Shown piece after piece: positions 9,656 through 19,669 of a stretch of 20,033 nt of DNA. A program made the translations under genes and the position numbers. Position 1 is the first letter of the stretch. Every line of letters begins with the position of its first letter. The notes under the pieces were generated by a model, which searched no databases, was not told the DNA's origin, and was given only the letters and a program-made list of their open reading frames with translations. Origin of the DNA: Oppiella nova (Eukaryota; Arthropoda; Arachnida; Sarcoptiformes; Oppiidae); assembly GCA_905397405.1 (NCBI GenBank), contig CAJPVJ010000847.1, positions 1 to 20,033 on the forward strand. The letters run 5' to 3'.

Positions 9656-11099
9656 ATGTTTTCAACAGAGTTAGTAATATTATCGCTAATCTCGGTATTC
9701 TCGGCTATTAATTGTGACCCTAAACACAATGATCTAATTAGCATTAATAATAAGCTGGCACTGGATTTATTAAATACCTTTCCCTCGGACGGCAATAACT
9801 TTTTCTCGCCTTTAAGTATAACGACTTCCATTCTTATGGTACTAAACGGTGCCAATGGTGTGACTGAACAGGAATTGAGACAACTTTGTAGTATTGGTGA
9901 CAATGGTATGTATGCTTCAGATTTGATTTATACAAATGGTTTTTAATTGAATAATTTTCCTTAAATATTAGCAAATGTTCAACAAATAAATGATGAGTTA
10001 AAAAGTGTATTGACATCAATAGCCCAAAATGCAAACAAGGATGTAGTGATGAAATTAGCGAATCTATTAGTTGTCAAAAATGACTTCTCGTTGAAACTGG
10101 ATTATAAGAAAGTGATGACAGAATCGTTTGTTTCGAGTCTAGAATCGGTTGACTTTAAAGTGGATAAACAAAAAACTATTGACGACATCAATGACTGGGT
10201 TTCAAAGCAAACAAATAACAAAATTAAAGACTTATTTAAGGAGCCGTTGAGTGATGAGACGGCAATGGTTTTGGTGAACGCTATCTATTTCAAAGGCGTT
10301 TGGAAATACCTTTTCGATAGGAAGGACACAAAGAAGGCTCAGTTTCACGACATGGGCAAGGAGGACACCATTGATGTCAATATGATGTCCATGAAGAGAA
10401 AGTTTTCCGTCAAATATGTCCGAGAATTGGACGCAAATATGTTTGAAATGCCATTCATTGGCGACCTCTCCATGTTTATTGTAAGGCATTGTTTCATTTA
10501 ATTCATTATAATATTTGAAACTTGTACAAAGTATTACAAGTATTACTGTTATAATATAAATTTATATATATGCTTGTTTAGCTTTTGCCAAATGAATTGA
10601 ATGGTTTGGATTCAATGACAAAGAAGTTAAGCCTTAAGACACTCAATCAAACCGTACACACAATCACTAAACGAAAAGGATTTACAAATACTTTAATGTT
10701 TCCGAAGTTTAAGTTAGAAACAGGTATTAATAGCGAACAATACAATACTCACACATTATATAAGTATTATAATGAGAATAATTTATATTAACTTTCAATA
10801 AAGAGTACGATTTGAAGGACTCGTTCAATAGTTTGGGAGTGAAGTCAATGTTTGAGGATTTGGCCGATTTTTCGCGGATTAATGGAAATACAGACTTAAA
10901 GGTGTCTAAAGCCATACATAAGGCGTATATAGAGGTGAACGAAGAGGGGGCGGAGGCGGCCGCCGTTTCTAAGTATGTATTCGTGACGCGAACCTACCGT
11001 CAGGACCTCATAGCTGTGGACCGACCCTTCCTCTTCACTATCATCGACAAGACCTCGGGTCTCATCTGGTTTTTGGGACAAATCCGGACACTCTCTTAG
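9656..11099 (+). CDS. Serpin 3, secreted, inhibitory type with predicted Arg P1
   Basis: Exons 9656-9905, 9972-10480, 10582-10723 and 10804-11099 join in phases 1, 0 and 1 to 398 aa. A signal peptide ends near residue 20 (SLISVFSAINC), so the product should be extracellular. Serpin motifs are NNFFSPLSI in exon 1, NAIYFKGVW in exon 2, FPKFKLETG at the end of exon 3 and IAVDRPFLFTI near the C-terminus. The hinge, NEEGAEAAAVS, starting near residue 346, is canonical for inhibitors. Counting 17 residues from the hinge Glu gives P1 = Arg-363 in VTRTY, which suggests a trypsin-like target such as a clip-domain or digestive serine protease; that is inference. Of the three tandem copies this one has the most orthodox loop. 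A 16-bp direct repeat spans its stop codon. Start choice: the first ATG after the TATA-like box and repeats, with A at -3. Confidence 0.92.
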
Positions 11100-11126
11100 A
11101 CACGAATATTCTTAGACACGAATATT
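11095..11126. repeat. 16-bp tandem duplication spanning the serpin 3 stop codon
   Basis: CTTAGACACGAATATT occurs twice back to back (11095-11110 and 11111-11126). The first copy contains the TAG stop (11097-11099), so the duplication does not alter the protein. Confidence 0.9.
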
Positions 11127-11309
11127 CTGCTACTTATTATCATTGTATTCGTTGTCTAATAACTGTTTCTCACATTTTATACTGTATTAAGAATTTTACA
11201 TTTTATTACTTAATGTATTTCTTGATGTATATGTGACATGTGTTTTCCATTCATTTTTTAAAGTTAATTAAAATTCTATAATTTAATTAATTATGTTTTG
11301 TTCGCTGTA

Positions 11310-11315
11310 AATAAA
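11310..11315 (+). terminator. Possible poly(A) signal for serpin 3, close to the next start codon
   Basis: AATAAA lies 211 bp after the serpin 3 stop and only 17 bp before the ATG of the next gene. No other AATAAA lies between the two genes, though an ATTAAA variant occurs near 11264. If it is used, the two transcription units would nearly touch or overlap. Confidence 0.3.
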
Positions 11316-11331
11316 AAGTTACAAAATTAAA

Positions 11332-12688
11332 ATGCATTTAAAAGTATTATTAGTTTATTGTGCTTTAATAACTAATTATAAATTAATTAGTTGCGATGAA
11401 TTGGACACAAATACAACAGAGATTGATGAAACTCCTAAACCCATGAACTTTATCCAAAAGTTAACTTCATATATAATGCCAAAGGTTTGGAATTTTACAT
11501 TAACTCTCAATTCAAACAGAAGTGATTTGAGTGATGAAAGTGAGACTGAACTCAATTCGGCGGATAATGTCACAGAAAACTCATCATTGAATAGATTTGG
11601 TTATAATTTAGATGAAAACGCATCACAGAAAACATTACCTACAAATAAAACGGATATCGCAAAAATTATTACATCAGTGTCGATGCAAGTGTTGAAATCA
11701 GTATTTCAAAATCTAATTTTACCAAGACTTCAAAGCTCAAATAAAACTGATGATTCACAAAATAATGCTACGGATACAGATAATAACGATACAAACAAAA
11801 CCCAAACATTAAACAGTAATCTAAGAAGTAATTTGATTAAGAATTTGGACAATGGGTTTGACATAAGACTCGGAAATGATTATAACAAATCCATTGATAA
11901 AGAATTTGATGAAAAAGAGAGACAATTAGATGAGAAGTTTAAGGAATTGGATAAAAATATGTCACTTATGTTGACAACTGATAATCATTTTGAAATTCAA
12001 TCAGAAAACTATTTCAAAGCAGAAACTGCTTCAAAGAATAATGAGTTCACAGAAATCGATACAGAAATTATAACTGAAAGTGAAACCATTAAACATCAAA
12101 CACCACAAACAACTATAACTAAAGCCACTGAGAAAGTGATTACAGAATCGGTAATTGAATATAAATTGAGTTCAATAAATAACCCTGATGAGAACCAAAC
12201 ACAAATAAGTGATGTTGAACTCAAAAATTTCCTAAAAGGTATTACGGTATAAAGTTATAACTTATAAGTTAAGTATTTAAATAATTATAATTTGTAAATT
12301 TATTTGGTTAGGTGTAACATTCAAATCAGCCGAAGAGGACAATGAAATAACTGAAAAACAAGTGACAACTCCAACAAAAATTAGTTACATTAATAAGGTT
12401 TGGGTTGAAAACAGGGATATCTATGACAGCTACAGCTATACACTGATCGGAATTTTTACAATAACATCTCTATTGATATTGTTATTAATTTACATGAAAT
12501 GTATGCGAAATACGGAATGTTATCAAAAAGGATGTGCTGGATATGATAATAGTCCTCAAACTGAAGTCAAAGTACTTATAGGAGATGAATCCGTAGACGA
12601 CTTGGAAATTGATTCATTGAAACTGAGCTCAGCTAGAAATAGGAAACACACTACTTTTGAAAAAATAAAATATTACCTGTTCAATTAA
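11332..12688 (+). CDS. Glycoprotein A: type I membrane protein of unrecognised family
   Basis: Two exons, 11332-12238 and 12312-12688, join in phase 1 to 427 aa. A signal peptide (residues 1 to about 20) is followed by a long, low-complexity, Asn/Asp/Thr/Ser-rich ectodomain with about 14 N-glycosylation sequons and almost no Cys. A charged helix lies at about 188-211 (DKEFDEKERQLDEKFKELDK), and Thr/Glu-rich sequence runs up to the intron. Exon 2 encodes a short stalk, one membrane span at about 346-364 and a tail of about 60 residues with three Cys near its start. The tail ends in an FEKIKYYLF motif. Topology therefore predicts a heavily glycosylated surface protein with a small cytoplasmic domain. 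I recognise no catalytic or adhesion domain. The next gene shares architecture, intron phase, helix and tail, so this is a local duplicate. The exon-1 donor is G|GTATTA and the acceptor is TTAG. Function unknown. Confidence 0.75.
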
Positions 12689-13295
12689 TTTGGTAAACAA
12701 TTTAATAAATATTATAATGATTGAGATTTTACTGTAATTTTAGGGCATTTTTAGTGTAAATTATGTTTATTTAAATTAATGAATGAGATATTTGTCATTC
12801 TTAATCATTATAATATTTTATTAGCTCAAGAATTGGTTTTGAAAATATATTCATTTTGAGTAAACTATAATTTTTATTTCATCAACAAAATTTTTGGTAA
12901 ATATTTTGCCACAAAATCATTCAATTAATTAAATTGTCAATTACAAACAAATGTTTTAGCAAATGCTTTCTATATTCGTAAATTAATTATTGTATCTATA
13001 TTTTTATTATTAATCATATTAAATAATTTTAAACTTGAAATACTGTGTATCATGTTTAATTAAAGTAATTCATAAGAGAAACACGAGTATAAGCTTTAAT
13101 TTTAAAAAAGTTACCTGTATGTTGAATATTTTTGGATCAAATTATAGCTATTTCTTGGTATTTGTAACATTATCTCATAAAATATGTGCCACGTATTCAA
13201 GTGGTTTCAAATTTTTAATTAAATAACTGCTTAAAAACTATATTAAGTGCCTCAAAAAAGTGAAAATTAAGCAAACAATTACAATAACTATTGAA
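12689..13295. other. Spacer between glycoprotein genes A and B
   Basis: AT-rich, 607 bp. The plus-strand ORF at 13035-13226 has no features. A candidate poly(A) signal for gene A lies at 12704. Nothing else is seen. Confidence 0.5.
12704..12709 (+). terminator. Candidate poly(A) signal for glycoprotein A
   Basis: AATAAA lies only 16 bp after the gene A stop codon, so the 3' UTR would be very short if it is used. Confidence 0.4.
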
Positions 13296-14616
13296 ATGTG
13301 TTTCAAACTATTGATATCATTGTCCCTAATCGCTAACATAGGCTTAGCATTAGGCCAACAAATCGAGAATCAGACCAACGGTGCAAATGTTGGCGACAAA
13401 GCGAATGAAACTCTGAAAAAGGATGAAAAACGACTTCAGAGTCCGTTTGAAGCGCTCTTTGGATTGAATCCCAAGAGTTTCTTTGAAGAACACGACAAAG
13501 CAATGGATAATATGGAGAAAGCATTCGCAGATCAGGAGAAGAATATTGACAAAGTGTTCTCTAAAATCCATAACAGAATGCAGAATATATTTTCAAAGCC
13601 TAAGCCAATACTAGACGAACCGATACTCCCGTGGATTGACCCCAAGAGTGAAGACAGGAAAGATTGGACTCAATCTGGACTTCCAGTCTTTCATCCGAAT
13701 AACGGCTCAAAGAGTCCACTGAAAGACACTTCGTTTGAAATAAAGGATATTTTCGAGAAACTCAAACCAATAATCAATAGACCAGAAGTTGATACAAGCA
13801 AACCAGATATTTCTGAAAATCCTTTTAAATCACTGGCTATTGATATTAGAGCCAATTTACGCAACAAAGGCAATAATAAGACGGATTCTGGCGTTAAATT
13901 GTTTCCCTTTTTGGACAAAGTATTTGATACATTCACGAGTACTCTGGACCACATTTTTGATAGTAAAGTTAGTGTCAATACAAATGATACAAACGCTACG
14001 CAAATATTATCAGACAAACCACCAGGAGATGGATGGATTGGCCTTCAAGTGGTGGACTGCAAGTGTCCCGAAGCCAAGAATGGCAAACATGAAGAGGAAC
14101 GTCCGATGCATGACATGCACGACAACATTACACCTAAATCTAGTCCACAACCCAAAGACGGTATGTTTTGAACGCAAAAAAAATTAATAATTTTCATGTC
14201 ATTCACTGAATACTGTTTAAGACTCTGAGGAGAAGAATCGGTGGTCTGTTATGGAAGCGCTTAGAAAAGAAGGCCAACAGTTGTTCGCCAACGACCTCAC
14301 CATCAATAAGGACTCCGAGATTAACATGACTATTGATCAGCTCATAAGACATGAGATCAAACTGACCACTGATGACGAATACAAGTGGTACGACTGGGTG
14401 CTGGTGTCCCTCATCACCATCACGTCCGCAATGCTGTTCATAATGGTTGCCCTAATGTGTGTCAAACGCACCAAACAATCCAAAAATGTTAAGATCAACG
14501 AAATTGTGGCCAAAATTGGAGAGCAAAAGGATATCGACAATAATTGCCTTAAAAATGAGAATTTCAATCAAAAAGGTATTGAGAAAATCAAGACTATATT
14601 TGTTAACATGAAATGA
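13296..14616 (+). CDS. Glycoprotein B: type I membrane protein, paralogue of A
   Basis: Exons 13296-14160 and 14222-14616 join in phase 1 to 419 aa. The ATG at 13296 is the first in frame and begins a good signal peptide (LLISLSLIANIGLALG); the open frame upstream of it has no ATG. The ectodomain holds about eight N-glycosylation sequons, a long charged helix at about 62-99 (EKAFADQEKNIDKVF inside it), a Pro-rich part and a short CKC element (in VVDCKCPE) before the intron. Exon 2 adds a stalk, a membrane span at about 348-368 (LITITSAMLFIMVALMC) and a basic tail of about 50 residues with a GIEKIKTIF motif. Span position and the EKIK tail motif match gene A, as does the acidic sequence just after the intron (SEEKN against SAEEDN). 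GC content of exon 2 is visibly higher than in gene A. No known domain; function unknown. Confidence 0.78.
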
Positions 14617-14980
14617 ATTACTGAATACAGGTTTAAGTATTTTAATACATGTTTTAATTTAAATTCAAATCTCACTAATTATTACAATTTGTTTCTATAA
14701 TATGATTACAAAATAGTTTTTAAGTATAAATGTATTCACTCTAATGTATACTGGGATTTGAAATGATTACAACAAAATTCTTAACCAAAATATCTATAAG
14801 TAAAGTATTTTTTAATTATTTTCAAATCAAATTCGTTTATCAAATCAAAGTCTTATCACATTTTGAATTCAATTTTGGAAATAATTTCTTTTATATTATA
14901 AATATATAACTGTTTGATAATAAAAACACACAAAAAGTTTTCATAAAAAACTTTTCGCACAAATTTCAATTGAATTGGGG
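14617..14980. other. Convergent 3' spacer between glycoprotein B and the ariadne gene
   Basis: AT-rich, 364 bp, between two genes transcribed toward each other. No ORF or repeat of note and no clear AATAAA on either strand. Confidence 0.5.
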
Positions 14981-17078
14981 TTATAATGGTTTAAAAGTCC
15001 ATACGTTAAGATCGTCACCATTCCTGATATACTGGACGAGCGCCGCCCGTTTGCCTTCACACTCGCGATATGTGGACTGCACTTTGCGTTTCATATAAGG
15101 AATGGCGTCTTTGGTGATGACTGGGGTCTCCCTCACCAACACTTTAGACAACTCATCAGTTATGGTCTCCAGTCTCTCCATGTGTTTGTCGTAATCAAGC
15201 ATAACATGGGGCTGACTATTGGCGTAATAGCGGAATACATAGGAATACATGAGTGTTTGGCGGCAGTGACACAACACAGTGAACGCCGACTTAAGGAACT
15301 TGAGGGACGACCGGAACTCCAGACTCTTGACATCTCGCTCGAGCTTTTTAGTGACACGCTCTTGGAGTGTGCGTTCAGCGGCCAGTTGTTTTCCCTGTGC
15401 CTGATAGCGAGCCTTGAACTGAGGGTAGGCCTGCATATCCATCTTCATGAGGCTGTCGCTGGCCTGAGCCTCGAGAGCGTCGGCCGCGTTCTGACCCAAA
15501 CACCTGCCGTGAGAGCAACGGCCCAAACACTGGTAACAGAACTGATGGCGACATTTGCTGCACATTATGTAATTACATCCGCCGTTCTTCTCGATCGGGA
15601 ACATACACTTCGGGCAACACTTCGTATGCTTTGTAAGCCATTTGACGGACTTCGGGTCCATCGTTGCCGACGCGTACTTCTGGATCCAGTTCTTGTAGAG
15701 CTCGCACTTCAGCGGTTCGTGCCATTGATCGCCGCACTCGAAGCAGAAGACTGTCCTACAAACGCATTCCACGTCTTGGGCGCCGGCCTCCTTGACGCGC
15801 ACGGCGTGAAGACAGTCGCCATTAGGACACCACCGCAACTGCTGCTTCTCGATGGCCACAAACTTATTGGATATGAGTCGTCGGTATTTATCACAAATCA
15901 TCGGTTCCTCAATAATACTAATTATGTCGTCGTCGTCCATAATCTGCGGACAGTTATCGCCCGGACATGAGATGTGGTCCAGACTCGAGCCGTCCTTCAC
16001 GTGAGTAGCGATGTATTGATTCCAACAATCAATGCAGAGATAATGCCCGCAAACGTTGCCATACATATCAGACTTATTGATTTCGTCGAAACAAACCAAA
16101 CATGTCTTCAGATCTAAATTGGCGTCAGTGGTGTCGGTGCCACCAGTGGCACCGGTAGCTCCCGTGGCGCTCACATTCTCTTTCGAGTTGACTGCGTGAC
16201 TACTATGGCTCACCTTATGGTGAGTTTTGCGTCTTTTGGCGTTTCTCTTGAGCTCGTAATTGATGACAAACTTGAAGTGATTGAGAATGGCTTGGATTCC
16301 CAGATGAAAGAACTGGTCGACAAAGTGATTGCGATTCCACTCGTATTTATTCATAATTATACGAATCGTTGTGAACGACAGTTGTGTCGACTCCTGAATG
16401 GGTCTCATATTGACGCGCATGAAGTCTATCACCTCTTTGGGAGTGAGGATCTCCGACAACACCTCGATCTCTGAGTCCATTCCAATCGGTTCGTTATAGA
16501 ACTTCACTTTAATTATCTCCACATCATTGGAGTCGTTGGCGTCGACATCAGCGCTGTCGTCATCGCTGTTCAAGTCGTCCAGAGTTATGATATCACTGTT
16601 TATGGTTTCGATGTAATTGAAGTCTAAGTCTAAATCTAATGCTTCTATTGAATCACAGTCTGAAGACAAGTAACAATTACTATGAATATAACAATTCAAA
16701 CAACATATCAATCAAATCAAACCTGTCTTTAAGACATCATTGCTTTTGTTGACATTAACACCACTCGGACCAGGATTTATGGAATCAATGAATACGATAT
16801 CATCTAAAAGTATTTCATAAGCAGTTAATATGAATCGTTTATTACATTAAAAACCCTCCAATACCTGAGTCTGAACTGAGTTCTTGAGATCCCATGTGAT
16901 TAGTATTCATGGCATTCATATTCAAATCATTTGCCATGGCGTTGATGTAGTCGTCCCTTTCATACATCCATTTACCGATCGACGGGTTAAACGAATTCAA
17001 ATTATTACTGTTTGCCGACAAATCGAGAGGAATCTCATTGTTAGCACTCATTGTATTCATTGTGTTGCTTTCAGTCAT
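14981..17078 (-). CDS. ari-1: Ariadne-type RBR E3 ubiquitin ligase (ARIH1-like)
   Basis: Exons 17078-16865, 16803-16723 and 16659-14981 join in phase 1 to 657 aa. RBR ligases take ubiquitin from an E2 at RING1, pass it to a RING2 cysteine and then to substrate; ariadne proteins work with neddylated cullin-RING ligases. The order is a disordered N-terminus, an acidic stretch (about 123-147), a UBA-like region (about 171-216), RING1 from Cys-285 (CLVC), IBR (about 357-417, WCPNGDC, CFECGDQWH), RING2 (CCPKC, with catalytic Cys-460 in GGCNYIMC) and a C-terminal ariadne helical region (VLCHCRQTLMYSYVF). UBA-like, RING1, IBR and ariadne regions resemble ARIH1. RING2 is unusual: C-x2-C spacing after the catalytic Cys as in ARIH2, and a contracted loop around the last zinc ligands (CSHGRC). 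At 657 aa it exceeds the usual 500-560 because of the N-terminal extension. Exon 3 is much more GC-rich than the surroundings. The family call is firm, the orthology less so. Confidence 0.9.
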
Positions 17079-17128
17079 ATCTTAATTATAGCAAAAAAAA
17101 GTTTATTTCATTACAAGCACTGAAAAAA

Positions 17129-17254
17129 ATGGCCACAAAGTTCAAGACAATACCATTTAAAACATCATTAGTTACGGGAGATCTTGAATTGTCGTGTTTG
17201 GTCGACAAGTCAAGCGCCGTCTTCATAGTGTCTGCAGTTATGGAAAAGTTATAA
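17129..17254 (+). CDS. Possible short ORF or first exon, head to head with ariadne
   Basis: A 41-codon ORF begins with a good start context (aaaaaaATGGCC) only 50 bp from the ariadne ATG on the other strand. Its GC content and codon use look more coding than the flanks. The peptide, beginning MATKFKTIPF and containing SSAVFIVSAVMEK, vaguely recalls the N-terminal strand pattern of proteasome assembly chaperone 3 (PSMG3), judged from memory only. No good splice donor follows, and I find no downstream exon that would complete such a protein. It may be a microprotein, a decayed fragment, the first exon of a gene with a long intron, or chance. Confidence 0.25.
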   Translation: MATKFKTIPFKTSLVTGDLELSCLVDKSSAVFIVSAVMEKL

Positions 17255-19669
17255 CAATTTAATCAAAACTTCAATTACGTGAACGAAAAGCAATGACACA
17301 GCGAATGAGAGCTGAAAAAACTCAAAATATCGTTTGCATTACCAGTTATTCAGTTATTTTCATTAACATATAAACAGATGTATTGATTAAAAGAGTTTTA
17401 AAAGTCAAGTATTTTTGACTGTAATATAAATACACGTATTTCTCGACTCGTTATCTGCGAAACACTAAATTATAAGACTTTTCTCTCATACATACTGTAT
17501 TAATAAGGCCTGAAATGTACAGAAAGTTTTGTCAGATAAGTAATATAACTCAAGAGGAAAATAATATTTTTCTCACATTTATTACAACTCTTTCACGCAC
17601 TATAAGGCGTTTATTAACCGGAGTTTCAATGTTTAAACAAAAACAATAAGTTATAAAACTCTACTATAACTATGATATGATTTTTAGTACAAAAGAGTCT
17701 ATTGAAACACAAAAGTATTTGATAACAAGCAAACTATACTATACTATACTGTTATTTGGTATTGATATTAGATTAGAGGCACAAAAAAGTGTTTAGATTT
17801 TGATTGAAAAGCTTTCGATAGACTCAGTCAACAGATACTGCCTATGAATACGAGTAAACTTTTGGTTTCATAAAAATACATTTTTCACGTAATACTCAAT
17901 GAATAACTCATGTGTTATTCAATACAACTGTATTTCATACAGTATTTCGTATTACAGTAACAGTTAAACAAGATTTTTATGTCATATACTGTACACTACG
18001 GCAATGACTACTGAAATACACTACAAAACACTGACTCGTAGTCACAGACTATGGCAACACTTATGGCTTTGCAATGAATACCACTAAACGTATTGAAACA
18101 CTATTTGACGGCAGATCTGAAACATAAGACAATCAATACATTAACACATATTTACCACACATTGTAATCACAATACACGACAGTATTAGCCGTTTGTTAG
18201 CGTTATTTGCACTGAAATAGTCACCAATTTATGGCATTTTATATGGCATTCATTTACATACGAAAATGAGTCGTGTTTTCAAACTTATAAACAAATGATT
18301 GCTTTGTTATGTAATTATCAATATATTTATCGTATGAAAGACACAAATACTACACAAAAGTCTGGTTTACTTACAAATGACTGATTAAACGAAATGCAGA
18401 TTTCAATGATTGAGTCAATTGAATGGCATTGAAGTGAATGTATGCCTGAAATGAGTGCAAAACTGACGGCACGGACACACAAACACTGGTATTACGGGTC
18501 CAAAGGGTTTACGCATATGTCTCGCAAACTCACACCAAATACTGTTGCAATGAATGCTATGTTTGACACGTCTTTCACTATCAATGCAACGCTTTGTCAT
18601 TCAAATCAATTGCCAATTGGTGTTGCATTCACTCAGCATTTAATCCAATTTTCTCACCATTTCTTCAAAATATTGTTTTTGTTTCAAAAGTAAACAAAAT
18701 CTACTTTTTTATTGCATTCACATTAAATGTTTCACACGCTATACATGGGTCAGGGCTATCATTGTCAGTGTGTAGTGTTTGTGTGCGGCCTATGACTCTG
18801 TATAACGTTCACTACATTTAAACATTTTTGGCATTTAAGTTGATGTTTGTGAATCACTCATTAATAACGTGTAGACATTATATTAACCCCCAAACCACAT
18901 AATACAATGCATTCAATGTGATATCTAATGAATATTAAATATTTTATTAATACTTTTCCATGGTGAAATTGTTATACTTTATTAATGGATACAATTTAAT
19001 TAGCCGCTATTTTTGAATAAATTATTTGCATGAATTTACTACATGTACAAATAGGACCGTGGTATAATTGATATTTATCAATGTTTAATATCAAATCATT
19101 GAATTTATAATTTTATGTTTTAGGTAAAGAAATATAAGTGACAAAGTTCATTGCACTCTTATCACATATACATTTAAATTATATGCAAATTCTGTTTATC
19201 ATTAAATTGTTTGATTTATGAATGGGAAAAATATTGAACATACCACATTTTTTCATATATCCATACATACCGTATAAACGGATAACCATTTGGATTTAGT
19301 GCCAAATTGGCAGTACATACAGCACTGTTCAGCGCATACAGTGGTATATCTATGATATATCTGATGAGCACTTCCAGCGCCAGTTATATTTAGTTTGCAT
19401 TCAATTCTTGATGATTTATAAATAGTTTTTGTCTCTGAGACCCAAATGTCTTATATTTTTAATGCACTTTTATATGAGAAGTTCTCTTAGTTTGTTAGTT
19501 ATGTTTCAATAATGCATTGAAAAGTCTTTTTCAGTACAAGAATTCACAAATTTAACATAATATTCATATTTGATTCAAGAATTTATAGTTTAGTAATAAA
19601 GTTTGTTGTGATAAATATACAGTAGTATCAAAATAGTACTAATTAATAAAACAAAGTAAAAGTGATAAA
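17255..19669. other. Gene-poor 2.4-kb stretch
   Basis: I find no credible coding region, tRNA or mobile element. Short ORFs at 18442-18693 (plus) and 18415-18600 (minus) overlap each other and lack domains. Words such as ACTGTA, TACAGTA and CACTAC recur between about 17750 and 18110, including a short ACTAT microrepeat at about 17734-17750. A near-palindrome TGCCAAATTGGCA is at 19300-19312. The region could hold promoters for the flanking genes, long 5' UTR introns or unrecognised non-coding RNA. Confidence 0.45.

Noticed and set aside
13789-14187. 132-codon plus-strand ORF
   Set aside because: It lies in another frame of glycoprotein B exon 1 and crosses the splice donor; the glycoprotein frame has a signal peptide and a consistent exon 2.
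15182-15970. 262-codon ORF on the plus strand
   Set aside because: It is antisense to the RING and IBR coding part of the ariadne gene, where high GC content keeps the opposite frame open. It has no recognisable domain.
18415-18693. Overlapping ORFs on both strands in the gene-poor region
   Set aside because: They are short, mutually overlapping, without domains, and not continued by neighbouring exons.
19300-19312. Near-palindrome TGCCAAATTGGCA as a transcription-factor site
   Set aside because: It does not match the order and spacing of the NF-I consensus, and no neighbouring evidence supports a site.
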